64,000 nt of DNA from Rhizobium sp. SEMIA4064 (GCF_003025035.1 NZ_PYJN01000022.1:186001-250000), one strand, 5' to 3'. Counted from the first letter of the stretch, positions 36,476-46,721 are shown. A program made the numbers and translations. The notes: generated by a model from the sequence alone, not told the origin.

Positions 36476-37039
36476 ATGACACGCACCATCTTCGAAAAAT
36501 CGGATGCCATAACCCTCGTCGCCGAAGTCTTTCGCGAACTCGGCTACGAGGGCGCATCGATGAGCAACATCACGGCGCGCACCAGATTGTCGAAAGGCAG
36601 CCTCTATCATTTCTTCCCCGGCGGAAAGGAGGAGATGGCGGCGGAGATCATGGCCAACATCGACGCCTGGTTCGTCAACGAGATGTTCAAGCCGCTCGAA
36701 GAGGACGACCCGCGCGCCGCCATCGCCCGCATGTGGGAGACGACAGACACGTATTTCCGCTCCGGCCGCCGCATCTGCCTCATCGGCGCCTTCGCACTCG
36801 ACGAAACACGCGACCGTTTCGCAGGCGCGATCCAGGCCTATTTCTACCGTTGGATCGAAGCGCTTGCCGGCGCTTTGATGAGAGCATGCGTCACGACGGC
36901 GGAAGCAAATGCGCTCGCCGAAGAAGCGGTTGTCGGCATCCAAGGCGCGCTGACACTCGCGAGAGCGCTCGGGGACGATGGGATTTTCGGGCGGACGCTT
37001 CAAAGGCTGAGGGAGCGGGTGGAGGCTAGGTTGACCTGA
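36476..37039 (+). CDS. TetR-family regulator
   Basis: The 187-residue protein has an N-terminal TetR helix-turn-helix (FRELGYEGASMSNITARTRLSKGSLYHFF) and a C-terminal all-helical ligand domain including FALDETRDRFAGAIQAYFYRWIEAL. GSLYHFFPGGKEEM is the canonical recognition-helix region. The start is 10 nt after the DUF1348 gene, so it is the probable repressor of that gene acting through the palindrome at 35956-35965. Confidence 0.9.
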   Translation: MTRTIFEKSDAITLVAEVFRELGYEGASMSNITARTRLSKGSLYHFFPGGKEEMAAEIMANIDAWFVNEMFKPLEEDDPRAAIARMWETTDTYFRSGRRICLIGAFALDETRDRFAGAIQAYFYRWIEALAGALMRACVTTAEANALAEEAVVGIQGALTLARALGDDGIFGRTLQRLRERVEARLT

Positions 37040-37070
37040 GCTATGCACTCAACCTACCGCTTGCATATTC

Positions 37071-37106
37071 TGCTAGCATCCTCTATATTGCTAGCATAAA
37101 TAGCAA
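37071..37106. promoter_or_regulatory. repeat operator of hicAB
   Basis: The palindrome TGCTAGCA occurs at 37071-37078 and 37089-37096, 18 nt apart, and TTGCTA/TAGCAA form a further inverted repeat at 37088-37106. HicB antitoxins autoregulate through such sites. The last copy covers the presumed toxin start. Confidence 0.5.
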
Positions 37107-37350
37107 GCAGATCAGAACTTTTGCCGCGGTTTTCAGAAACCCGATATCTGGCACGATTGATTGGGCCGATATCGAAAGTCTTCTCATCGCAACAGGCGCA
37201 AATGTCATCGAAGGAAGTGGCTCGCGCGTGAAGTTCGAAAAAGATGGCGCGGTTGCGAGCTTTCATCGCCCCCATCCGGACAAGGAAGCCAAGCGATATC
37301 AAGTTCGTGATGCCAGAGAATTTCTGATCCAAATCGGAGTAAGGCCGTGA
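37096..37350 (+). CDS. hicA: HicA-like toxin without a canonical start codon
   Basis: An 84-codon open frame matches HicA toxins (SGTIDWADIESLLIATGA, GSGSRVKFEKDG, ASFHRPHPDKEAKRYQVRD, FLIQIGV). HicA is a small dsRBD-fold mRNA endoribonuclease. Homologues as I recall them begin MNSK; here the codon before NSK is ATA, with no ATG, GTG or TTG in frame upstream until a stop at 37027. The only internal GTG (37228) is too late. So the gene is either silenced by a start-codon change or uses a rare start (ATA at 37096 or ATT at 37087). Its stop overlaps the hicB GTG as GTGA, so the antitoxin is intact and coupled. Confidence 0.75.
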   Translation: MNSKQIRTFAAVFRNPISGTIDWADIESLLIATGANVIEGSGSRVKFEKDGAVASFHRPHPDKEAKRYQVRDAREFLIQIGVRP

Positions 37351-37703
37351 ACACCATGAGTTACAAGGGCTATCACGCCCGCATCGAATATGACGATGAA
37401 GATGAAATCTTTTTCGGCAAGATCGCCGGCATTTCCGACGTTATCGGCTTTCATGCCGAAAGCGTCACCGAACTTAAGAGAGCCTTTCACGAGGCAGTCG
37501 ATGATTATGTCGCTACGTGTCATCAGATTGGTAAGGAGCCGCAAAAGCCCTATTCCGGCAAGATGATGTTCAGAGTTGACCCGGAAGTTCATCGTCGTGC
37601 CGCCATGGCTGCCGAGCTTTCCGGCAAGAGCCTGAATCAGTGGGCGGAAGAAACCCTTGAAAAAGCCGCCGAGCAGGCAGGTCAGACTCGACGGGCCGGA
37701 TAA
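37347..37703 (+). CDS. hicB: HicB antitoxin
   Basis: The 118-residue protein has the HicB degenerate RNase-H-like domain (YKGYHARIEYDDEDEIFFGKI, GFHAESVTELKRAFHEAVDDY) and a C-terminal ribbon-helix-helix/HicB DNA-binding tail (VDPEVHRRAAMAAELSGKSLNQW). GGAG lies 8 nt before GTG 37347; ATG 37356 is a possible alternative. It neutralises HicA and represses the locus. It is coupled to the HicA-like frame by a 4-nt overlap. Confidence 0.88.
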   Translation: MNTMSYKGYHARIEYDDEDEIFFGKIAGISDVIGFHAESVTELKRAFHEAVDDYVATCHQIGKEPQKPYSGKMMFRVDPEVHRRAAMAAELSGKSLNQWAEETLEKAAEQAGQTRRAG

Positions 37704-37765
37704 GTTTCCAGAACCAAACTCGGCTTCCCGCTAAGCCAAACAACAGGATGTCTCATGCTCGGTAA

Positions 37766-38094
37766 GACGAAAAGCGCGCGAGCATTTACTGTCCCGCCAA
37801 TTGCCGCCGCACGCGCTGCGGATACCACCCCGTAAATCTTACCGCACCGGCAAGCGCCGCCCTCGCGGCGCGCCAGGCGCTTATGGCCGCCGTCCAGGCC
37901 CGCACATCAGACACATCGGCATCGCCGCTGAAGATGGCGGCACAGGCGACGGCCCTCTGGTCACTGGTGCATGGCTTCGCTATGCTCCGGCTAGAGGGAC
38001 GTCTGAACGGCATGATCAGATCGCTTCCCGGCGACGAAACGGCCGATGGTTTGCTGGACGCAGTGCTCGCGGCTATTCGTCTTGTCGATGATTG
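37766..38094 (+). pseudogene. 5'-truncated TetR-family regulator (WHG domain remnant)
   Basis: The frame ending at 38094 encodes a TetR C-terminal WHG-type domain (ALWSLVHGFAMLRLEGRLNG, then ADGLLDAVLAAIRLVDD) but no helix-turn-helix; upstream it is bounded by a stop at 37763. The only ATG (37883) would make a 70-residue orphan domain. The loss of the DNA-binding half next to a hicAB module suggests that a deletion or insertion removed the front of the gene. Confidence 0.6.
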
Positions 38095-38241
38095 AGCTTT
38101 CTGGAGGCGGCCGCCTGCCGGTATATCCGGCGGACGTTTCCATCTTAAACAATCGTCCACAAAAGCGTGGCAGCATCAATCATCTTTGATTTGCAACTGT
38201 CCGAGCTCTTGTGCTCAGCAGAAACGGGGGGCGCCGAGGAG

Positions 38242-39579
38242 ATGGATCAGACAATGCTGCAACAGACCAACGAAGCCGACGATGTGCTGATCGATCGCTT
38301 GCAACGTTCAGCCTTCGACTATTTCATGCTCTACACCAATCCGGAAAACGGGCTGGTGGCGGATACGTCGATCAAGACGAGCCACTGCAGCATCGCCGCC
38401 GTTGGTTTTGCACTGTCGAGCTACCCCGTCGCCGTCGAACGCGGCTGGATCAGCCGCGCGGAAGCGGCAGAGCGCGTGCTGACCACACTCAATTTCTTTG
38501 CCGAAAGCCAACAGGGCGAAGAACGCGGCGCCACCGGTTATCGCGGCTTCTACTATCACTTCCTCTATATGGCGACCGGCAACCGCGCCTGGAACAGCGA
38601 ACTCTCGACCATCGATACCGGCCTTTTCCTGATTGGCGTCTTGACGGCGGCTGCCTATTTCAACGGCCCCGACCAGGACGAAGTGGACATCCGTAAGCAG
38701 GCGCAGTTTCTCTACGAGCGCTGCGATTGGCATTGGGCCCTGAACAAGGGCCAAACGATCAGCATGGGCTGGAAGCCGAGCAGCGGTTTCCTGCGCTGGC
38801 GCTATCAGGGCTATGACGAGGCGATCTTCCTTTATGTGCTGGCGCTCGCTTCGACCACCCATTCCGTGCCGTCCTCGAGCTACGACGCCTTCGCCTCGAC
38901 CTATACCTGGATGATGTTCAAGGACACGCCCTATCTCTATGCCGGGCCGCTGTTCATCCATCTCTTCTCGCACGCCTGGATCGATTTTCGCGGCATTGCC
39001 GACCGGCATGTGGCCGACAAGGATACGGATTATTTCCGCAACACCCAGACGGCCATCGCCGTTCAACGCGATTACACCGACCGCAACCCCGGCCACTTCA
39101 TCGGCTATGCTAAGGACATCTGGGGGCTCTCGGCCTGCGACGGCCCGAACCCGACGGGCACCAAGCACAGCCGGCGTTACAGCCCGAAGGTTCTCGGCTA
39201 TGCCGCCCGCGGTGCGCCGCTCGGTCCCGACGACGGTACGATTGCGCCCTGGGGGCCGCTATCCTGTCTGCCGTTCGACCGCAAAGCCGCGCTCGATGGC
39301 ACCAGGGCTATCCTTGCCACCTATCCGAACCTGTTGCTGGACGGCCGCTTTCCCGGTGGCTTCAACCCGAGCGTCAGGGGTCCCGGCCCGGAAGGCTGGG
39401 TCGACGACCGTTCGGTTGCCATCGATCAGGGCCTGCTCGTCATGATGATCGAAAACGAACGCACCGGGCTGATCTGGAACCTGATGCGGCAATCGCCGAT
39501 CCTGCGCCGCGGCCTGGAACGCGCCGGCTTTACCGGCGGCTGGCTGGACGAAAAGCAGGCAGCGCCGGCGATCGCCTGA
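38242..39579 (+). CDS. GH144/PF10091-like glycosidase, candidate beta-1,2-glucanase
   Basis: The 445-residue protein is an alpha/alpha-barrel hydrolase of the PF10091 putative glucoamylase group (FDYFMLYTNPENGLVADTS, GYRGFYYHFLYMATG, GQTISMGWKPSSGFLRWRYQGYDE, LFSHAWIDFRGIAD, APWGPLSCLPF). The family includes GH144 endo-beta-1,2-glucanases and domains linked to cyclic beta-glucan metabolism. No signal peptide is visible, so it is probably cytoplasmic. In a rhizobium the natural substrate would be cyclic or linear beta-1,2-glucan; this is family inference. ATG 38242 follows a GGGGGG-rich site. Confidence 0.82.
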   Translation: MDQTMLQQTNEADDVLIDRLQRSAFDYFMLYTNPENGLVADTSIKTSHCSIAAVGFALSSYPVAVERGWISRAEAAERVLTTLNFFAESQQGEERGATGYRGFYYHFLYMATGNRAWNSELSTIDTGLFLIGVLTAAAYFNGPDQDEVDIRKQAQFLYERCDWHWALNKGQTISMGWKPSSGFLRWRYQGYDEAIFLYVLALASTTHSVPSSSYDAFASTYTWMMFKDTPYLYAGPLFIHLFSHAWIDFRGIADRHVADKDTDYFRNTQTAIAVQRDYTDRNPGHFIGYAKDIWGLSACDGPNPTGTKHSRRYSPKVLGYAARGAPLGPDDGTIAPWGPLSCLPFDRKAALDGTRAILATYPNLLLDGRFPGGFNPSVRGPGPEGWVDDRSVAIDQGLLVMMIENERTGLIWNLMRQSPILRRGLERAGFTGGWLDEKQAAPAIA

Positions 39580-39635
39580 GCTTTGGATCGCGGGTGAACG
39601 TCAGGCATCTCTATCAATGTCGCAGCCATGTGCCT

Positions 39636-39791
39636 GGCCCCTCACCCTAGCCCTCTCCCCGCAAGCGGGGCGAGGGGACGATCGAGTCAAGCAAATACCC
39701 TCTCACGCGTACAAGCCTCATGCATGTAGCGCCTTGTTTGCGCGATAGCTCCCTCGCCCCGCTTGCGGGGAGAGGGCTGGGGTGAGGGGCC
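39636..39791. repeat. paired inverted REP-like repeat, copy 1
   Basis: GGCCCCTCACCCTAGCCCTC and its inverted counterpart (GAGGGCTGGGGTGAGGGGCC) flank a 70-nt core; each arm contains a CCCCGCAAGCGGGG-type palindrome. A second copy with near-identical arms occurs at 44338-44475. It is an extragenic mobile-type palindrome between convergent genes. Confidence 0.75.
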
Positions 39792-39844
39792 GTGCACAAG
39801 AGCGCGGCAAAAAATACATTCACCCGACCATCACCGTCGGCGGT

Positions 39845-40834
39845 TCAAAGCCTCTCTATCGCGGCAATCACTGCGTCCTCGACGTCGATGCCCTCACTTA
39901 GCGCAAGACGCCGCGCCGTCTGCCCGCGCCGACCCGGCAGGCGGACATTGGGATCTTGGGTGATCTCGCTTGCCAGCAATGCCAGCCGCTGCGCCGTGTC
40001 GACGGCGCTCGTGGCTGCCGGATTGATCGCGATGATCATATGGCCGAGTGCCGGAGGCGCCCCTTGATCATCGAAGAGCGAAGAGGACTCGAAGGCATAA
40101 TTGGCACCGGTCAGGCCAGCCGCCAGTATCTCGACCATGAGGGCGAGGGCTGCTCCTTTCGAATCGCCAGCGGGAATCATCGTGCCGGCCAAGGCTTCTT
40201 CGGCATTGGTGGTCGGCTTGCCGCTGTGGTCGAAGGCCCAATCCGGCGGGATCGGCACCCCTTTCTGCCGGGCGGCCATGACCTTGCCGCGCGCCACTTT
40301 CGAAAGCGCTAGATCGATCACGATCGGCTCGTCATCGGGAAGCGGCGCGGCAAAGGCGATCGGGTTGGTGCCGAAGACAGGTCTTTTGCCGCCCCAGGGC
40401 GCCATGGAAGCCGGGGCATTGGCAACCATCAGGGCCACCAACCCCTGATCGGCAAAACGCTCCACGGTGAGGCCCATGACGCCGGCATGATGCGAACGGC
40501 TGATGGCCGCGAGCGCAATCCCCTGCTCGCGGGCAATGACCGAAAGCTCGGCAACGGCAAGGTCGAGCGCCGGATAAGCATAGCCGTTGCCGGCATCGAT
40601 GCGCAGCACAGCAGGATAGGGCCGAACGAGCTGCGGCTTGGCGAAGCCGTCGGTCTTGCCGATCTTTGCCTGTGCGGCATAGGCGGGCACGCGGCGCAGA
40701 CCGTGCCCACTCTGCCCGGCCGCCTCCGCCGCCACGAGGGCAACGGCCACCGAACGGGCGTTTTCGGGACTGACCCGATTTCGCCGCAGCGCCTCAGCAA
40801 CCAGCGTTTCGGCCTCGGCGAGCGACAGATACAT
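39845..40834 (-). CDS. dpkA: Ldh2-family oxidoreductase, candidate delta1-piperideine-2-carboxylate reductase
   Basis: The 329-residue protein is a malate/L-lactate dehydrogenase-2 family NAD(P)H enzyme (GQSGHGLRRVPAYA, ISRSHHAGVMG with catalytic His, FGTNPIAFAAPLP). The fold covers malate, lactate, ureidoglycolate and cyclic imine reductases, so substrate is not set by fold alone. Its position after amaB- and amaA-like genes favours the DpkA role: reducing delta1-piperideine-2-carboxylate to L-pipecolate in D-lysine or pipecolate metabolism. ATG 40834 has no good Shine-Dalgarno sequence. A longer frame to 41014 is not supported. Confidence 0.75.
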   Translation of the reverse strand: MYLSLAEAETLVAEALRRNRVSPENARSVAVALVAAEAAGQSGHGLRRVPAYAAQAKIGKTDGFAKPQLVRPYPAVLRIDAGNGYAYPALDLAVAELSVIAREQGIALAAISRSHHAGVMGLTVERFADQGLVALMVANAPASMAPWGGKRPVFGTNPIAFAAPLPDDEPIVIDLALSKVARGKVMAARQKGVPIPPDWAFDHSGKPTTNAEEALAGTMIPAGDSKGAALALMVEILAAGLTGANYAFESSSLFDDQGAPPALGHMIIAINPAATSAVDTAQRLALLASEITQDPNVRLPGRRGQTARRLALSEGIDVEDAVIAAIERL

Positions 40835-40923
40835 GGGGAGGAACCTTGGAACGATTAAGGAGGGCGAAAGCGATCCTACGCCCACGCCCTCCTCATCGCA
40901 ACGCGACGATTGCCATGCTCGCC

Positions 40924-42459
<1,536 letters not shown>

Positions 42460-42563
42460 GTCGTCTTCCTCTTCTTGTTTTGATGGTCCAGTTCCCGTCC
42501 CCAGGACGTCACTCGCACGCGGACCGGAGCGACCCTTGTGCGTTCAAACGAACTCACGGCGCT

Positions 42564-43847
42564 TCAGCCCCTCGCGCCAACAAAATGCGCGGCCTGGGCG
42601 CCGGCTTCGTACCACATTTCCTTCAACGCCCGAAAGCTGGGCTCTTTGGGATCGGTCGGCGGCAACGGCAGGTCGGCTTCGGAAACGCGGCCGAGAACAT
42701 GGTCGGACAATATTTTGCCGAACACCGTGCCGGGCGCGATACCACGCCCATTATAGCCGGAAAAGCCGACGACATTCGGCGCAAATCGGTGGAAGCGCGG
42801 CAGGGCGTTGTCGGTCATGCCGATCTTGCCGTACCACTCGCTTTCAAAGGCGATGTCTCCGAGTTGCGGAAACAGCTTCTTCAGCGAACGTCGCACCCAG
42901 TTCTTGTGGATGGCGAGCCCGGTATTGCGCAATGCCCCGACGCTGCCGAAGACAAGGCGGCCGGCCTGATCCATGCGGAAGGACGACAGGATCTCCTTCG
43001 TATCCCACGCCCCCTCGCGTCCCGGCAGGACCGATTTGCGCAGGTTGTCGCCAAGCGGCACGGTGGCGAAATTGAAATAGGGAAGATGCACCTGCTCACT
43101 GCGCACCTGTTCCCAGGGGCCGGTGCTATAGGCATCCGTCGCGACGATGATCCAATCCGCACTGACAGTGCCGCCGGCAGTCCCGACGATCCATCGCCCA
43201 CCGTTCTTCTCGGTCGCCGTCACGCGACTGCCGGTGTGGATGACAACACCGGCCTTGGCCGCCGCATGCGCCAGACCGCGGACATAGGCCAGCGGCTGCA
43301 ATGTGCCGGCCCGCATATCGAGCAACGCCCCCGCATAGGCAGAACTCCCCACCCGCCGCGCCGTCTCGCCAGCATCGAGGACGGTGACCGGGGCACCGCG
43401 CTTGCTCCATTGACGGGCACGCTCCTCGATCTCCTTCAGCCCCTCGGATCCAACGGCGCAATGCAAAGTGCCGTTGCGCTCCAGCTCGCAGGCGATGCCG
43501 TGTTTCTCGATCAGCGCCATCACCAGCTTTGGCGCATCGCCCAGAAGCTCCAGCAGCCTTTCGCCATAGACCGGGCCGAGCACGCCGGGCAGGTCTTCGG
43601 GCATGACCCACATGCCGGCATTGATCAGGCCGACATTGCGCCCTGCACCGCCAAAGCCGATTTCATTGGCCTCCAGCAGCACGACCTTGGTTCCAGCTTC
43701 CGCCAGATGTAGTGCCGAGGAGAGCCCCGTATAGCCGCCGCCGACCACCACCACATCGGCCGAAACATCGCCGGCAAGCGGCTCTGTCGCAGGCGGCGGC
43801 GGAGCAGTTTTCTCCCAGAGTCCGTGAGAGCGAGGGTCATTCAGCAT
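42564..43847 (-). CDS. amaA: FAD-dependent amino acid oxidoreductase (AmaA-like, pipecolate oxidase)
   Basis: The 427-residue flavoprotein is a DAO/glycine-oxidase-fold oxidoreductase with dinucleotide motif VVVGGGYTGLSS, a GGAGRNVGLINAG segment and a C-terminal FSGYNGRGIAPGTVFG FAD motif. AmaA oxidises L-pipecolate to delta1-piperideine-6-carboxylate. The linked ALDH7 and Ldh2 genes and a divergent Lrp-type regulator-like protein make the pipecolate/D-lysine role likely. Other substrates in the family include glycine and putrescine derivatives. Two in-frame ATGs (43847, 43840 is out of frame) leave 43847 as the start. Confidence 0.8.
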   Translation of the reverse strand: MLNDPRSHGLWEKTAPPPPATEPLAGDVSADVVVVGGGYTGLSSALHLAEAGTKVVLLEANEIGFGGAGRNVGLINAGMWVMPEDLPGVLGPVYGERLLELLGDAPKLVMALIEKHGIACELERNGTLHCAVGSEGLKEIEERARQWSKRGAPVTVLDAGETARRVGSSAYAGALLDMRAGTLQPLAYVRGLAHAAAKAGVVIHTGSRVTATEKNGGRWIVGTAGGTVSADWIIVATDAYSTGPWEQVRSEQVHLPYFNFATVPLGDNLRKSVLPGREGAWDTKEILSSFRMDQAGRLVFGSVGALRNTGLAIHKNWVRRSLKKLFPQLGDIAFESEWYGKIGMTDNALPRFHRFAPNVVGFSGYNGRGIAPGTVFGKILSDHVLGRVSEADLPLPPTDPKEPSFRALKEMWYEAGAQAAHFVGARG

Positions 43848-43988
43848 CGAGTCGATCCAATTGCCTAAAAGAATCCGGCCAATCTAGCGCCACCTCCCGA
43901 CTTGCGGAAGCAGGAACAACGACATCCGGTGGATAGAGAAAAACTTGCATGGCCACGCCGCTTTCGACCATTATAGAGCAAAGCGGCG

Positions 43989-44053
43989 GCCGCCATCGCG
44001 GCCGGGACAGAGTCAAGACAGCCGCCATCGCGGTCGCGGACAGAACCAGGACA
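43989..44053 (+). repeat. near-perfect tandem repeat (about 32 nt, two copies)
   Basis: GCCGCCATCGCGG opens both copies (43989 and 44021), each followed by a GGACAGA element and a closing AGACA or GGACA. The copies directly abut and end 5 nt before the start of the small Lrp-type gene, so they overlap its ribosome-binding region. Confidence 0.6.
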
Positions 44054-44058
44054 ATCTC

Positions 44059-44295
44059 ATGAAGCCCATTTTCGTTCAGCTCCAATGCGCCCCCGGCAAG
44101 ACCTACGAGGTCGCCGATGCGATCTACCAGACGGAGCTGGTCTCGGAACTCTATTCCACCAGCGGCGACTACGACCTGCTGCTGAAGGTCTACATCAAGG
44201 ACGAGCTGGATATCGGCAAGTTCATCAACGACAACATCGCCAATATCCCCGGCATCGTCCGCTCGCTGACCACATTGACGTTCCGGGCGTTTTGA
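44059..44295 (+). CDS. stand-alone Lrp/AsnC ligand-binding (RAM) domain protein
   Basis: The 78-residue product is only the RAM domain of an Lrp/AsnC regulator (MKPIFVQLQCAPGKTYEVAD, GDYDLLLKVYIKDELDIGKF, IPGIVRSLTTLTFRAF) with no helix-turn-helix. Such solo RAM proteins bind amino acids and can pair with full-length Lrp proteins or act as metabolic sensors. It is divergent from the amaA gene, which suggests a role in sensing lysine or pipecolate. AGGA lies 9 nt upstream. Confidence 0.8.
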   Translation: MKPIFVQLQCAPGKTYEVADAIYQTELVSELYSTSGDYDLLLKVYIKDELDIGKFINDNIANIPGIVRSLTTLTFRAF

Positions 44296-44337
44296 GAGGT
44301 CCGATTGAGTGACGGGTTATGCCTCTCTTTCCGAGAT

Positions 44338-44475
44338 GGCCCCTCACCCCAACCCTCTCCCCGCAAGCGGGGCGAGGGGGCATACAGAGTTCTGTGTCCA
44401 GGAGCACGGTCACGCCGCGAACACCGAAGCAGTCCCCTCTCCCCGCCTGCGGGGAGAGGGCTAGGGTGAGGGGCC
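44338..44475. repeat. paired inverted REP-like repeat, copy 2
   Basis: The arms GGCCCCTCACCCCAACCCTC and GAGGGCTAGGGTGAGGGGCC match copy 1 at 39636-39791 with few changes, and the internal CCCCGCAAGCGGGG and CCCCGCCTGCGGGG palindromes are conserved. It lies between the RAM gene and the glycosyltransferase gene. Confidence 0.75.
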
Positions 44476-44697
44476 CGGAGCCGCCGGGCACAAAACAACA
44501 CCCGCCTGACAAGCCCAACCTTCCCTAACGGAACGCTCCGATATTAACCCTCTTGCTTGAAACGCCGCGGCCTCTCGTCCGCAATTAAGCTCTTTTTAAC
44601 CGGCAAGATGATGTGCTTTGCGCGCTGATCAAGAGACGGCGCCTTCGTGCGCCTGATCGCCGCGGCTTTGCGCGGCTTAGGGATCGAGGGCGGGTCA

Positions 44698-45900
44698 ATG
44701 ACATCGGCTATTTCGGATATTCAGGCACAGAATGCCGCGGGACCGCTGATCGTGCATGTCGTGCGCCAGTTTTTGCCCAACAAGGGCGGGCTGGAAGACG
44801 TGGTTGCCAATCTCTGCCGGCAGTTGATCGGCCGCGGCTATCGTGTCCGGGTCGTCACCTGCAACAGCCTGTTCTCCGATCCCACCCGCGAACTGGCGCC
44901 GGCCGAAACGATCGACGATATCGAGATCGTCCGCATCCCCTGGTCCGGCTCCAGCCGTTATCCCTTGGCGCCGCAGGTGTTCAAGCATATCGCCGATGCC
45001 GACCTCATCCACGTCCATGCCGTCGATTTCTTCTTCGACGCACTTGCTTGGGGCAAGCTGTTCCATGGCCGTCCGATGGTTGCCACCACCCATGGCGGTT
45101 TCTTCCACACGCCGAAATATGTCGCCATCAAGAAGCTCTGGTTCAACACCGCAACCCGGCTTTCCGCCCTCGCCTACGCTGAGCTCATCTGCTGCAGCCT
45201 GTCGGACGAACGGCTGTTTTCCAGCATCGCCGGCCGCCGCACCCGCCTGATCGAAAACGGCGCCGATGTCGGCAAATTCGCCAATTGCGCCGCGCTCGAA
45301 GCCCGCCGCCGCATCGTCACCATCGGTCGTTTCTCCGTCAACAAGCGGCTCGACCGCATGCTTGATGTCATGAAGGTGCTTGCTGCCCGCAATCCGGATT
45401 GGCATCTCGACATTATCGGCGCCGTCTCCGATCTCGATCAGCCGACGCTGGAAAAGGAAATTGCCGTCCGCGACCTTGGCCGCCATGTGTCGCTACATAT
45501 ATCGATCGACAATTGCGCCATCCGCAACATCATCGCCCGCGCCTCGATTTTCGCCTCGGCCTCCGAATATGAGGGCTTCGGCCTTGTGGCGATCGAGGCG
45601 ATGAGTGCCGGCCTGCTGCCGGTGCTGCACACGAACGACGCCTACAAGGCGCTCGCCGAGACCCATCCGATGCTAATGCTGTCCGATTTTTCCAATCCGG
45701 AAACTGCTGCCGACGCCCTAGCCGCCGCTTTCGCACGCTTAGGGGCCGAAGGCCTCGGCCTCAGGGAAGAACTCATTCATGACGCCCGCGCCTATGCATG
45801 GGATGAGGTCGCGCAGCGCTATATCGATGCTTATGCCGAAGCCATGACGCCGCGCGGCGAACGGCATCAGCCCCTGCCCCACCGCGGCCAGGTCGCATAA
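44698..45900 (+). CDS. GT4-family glycosyltransferase
   Basis: The 400-residue enzyme is a GT-B glycosyltransferase of the GT4/WaaG type: N-terminal HVVRQFLPNKGGLEDVVANL, the IGRFSVNKRLDRML hinge, and the C-terminal EX7E-like region SASEYEGFGLVAIEAMSAGL. It transfers a nucleotide-sugar residue during cell-surface polysaccharide assembly; the sugar is not predictable. GAGGGCGGG precedes ATG 44698. Its 3' end overlaps the convergent GT2 gene by 34 nt. It opens a polysaccharide region with a flippase at 46909. Confidence 0.85.
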   Translation: MTSAISDIQAQNAAGPLIVHVVRQFLPNKGGLEDVVANLCRQLIGRGYRVRVVTCNSLFSDPTRELAPAETIDDIEIVRIPWSGSSRYPLAPQVFKHIADADLIHVHAVDFFFDALAWGKLFHGRPMVATTHGGFFHTPKYVAIKKLWFNTATRLSALAYAELICCSLSDERLFSSIAGRRTRLIENGADVGKFANCAALEARRRIVTIGRFSVNKRLDRMLDVMKVLAARNPDWHLDIIGAVSDLDQPTLEKEIAVRDLGRHVSLHISIDNCAIRNIIARASIFASASEYEGFGLVAIEAMSAGLLPVLHTNDAYKALAETHPMLMLSDFSNPETAADALAAAFARLGAEGLGLREELIHDARAYAWDEVAQRYIDAYAEAMTPRGERHQPLPHRGQVA

Positions 45901-46721
45901 CCTTCCAGAATGCCCATCAGCCAGGCCCGCTTGTAACGGGCCGTATCGGCCCTGCATCGTACCAGCGCCGCCAGCCAGCCGGCGACGGGCCGGCACAGGC
46001 GATAGCCGACATAGGCGAGCGGAAAGCGCTGCTTGCGCATCAGCGCGCCGAAGCCGCGGCCATACTTGCGCGCCCGCTCGATCTGACGCGGACCGTATTC
46101 ACTGGTGACCTGATCGTGATGAACGATCAATTCGGGAAAGAACATCAGCCGCTTGCCGGCAGCAAGCGCCCGCAACAGAAAATCCGCCTCCTCGCCGCTT
46201 TGGAACGGCGAGTCCGAACCGACCCCGAGATTCTCGTCGAAGCCGCCGATATCAGGCAGTGCTGCACGGCGCACAAAGATGCTGTTGGAATTGCCGCACT
46301 TCAGGTAGTTCCAGCGCGTCACCGCAAGCGAGATTTCGCCCGTCGGGCTGACGGAGGCCAAGCCGCCGGCATCGAGCGTGCGGCCGGTGACGATGGCAAG
46401 CTCGGGATGCTCGGCGAACAGCCGCTCCGCCATCTCCAGCGTATCCGGCTCATACCAGCAGTCATCGTCGGGAAAGCAGACATAGTCGCCATTCGCTGCC
46501 GCCATCCCATTGTTGCGTGCCCGCGAAAGGCCTTTGGGCGAACGGATATGGCGGATCGCGAAAGAGGGCGAAAAGCTTCCGATCAACTCCAACAGCCGAT
46601 CGTCCGGATTTTGATCGACGAGGATCACCTCGAAATCCCTCTGGCGCTGATTCATCAGCGACAGAAACAGCCTTTCCAACTGGTCGAAACGGTCGATCGT
46701 GCAGACGACGAGGCTGAACAA
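45867..46721 (-). CDS. GT2-family glycosyltransferase
   Basis: The 284-residue enzyme has the GT-A fold with nucleotide-sugar site FSLVVCTIDRFDQLERLFLS, DXD-type PDDDCWYEPD and acceptor region GFDENLGVGSDSPFQSGEEADF. The start is a TTG at 46721 with GGAGG 8 nt upstream; a TTG at 46739 lacks such a site. Its 3' end overlaps the convergent GT4 gene by 34 nt. It probably extends the same surface polysaccharide. Confidence 0.8.
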   Translation of the reverse strand: MFSLVVCTIDRFDQLERLFLSLMNQRQRDFEVILVDQNPDDRLLELIGSFSPSFAIRHIRSPKGLSRARNNGMAAANGDYVCFPDDDCWYEPDTLEMAERLFAEHPELAIVTGRTLDAGGLASVSPTGEISLAVTRWNYLKCGNSNSIFVRRAALPDIGGFDENLGVGSDSPFQSGEEADFLLRALAAGKRLMFFPELIVHHDQVTSEYGPRQIERARKYGRGFGALMRKQRFPLAYVGYRLCRPVAGWLAALVRCRADTARYKRAWLMGILEGYATWPRWGRG

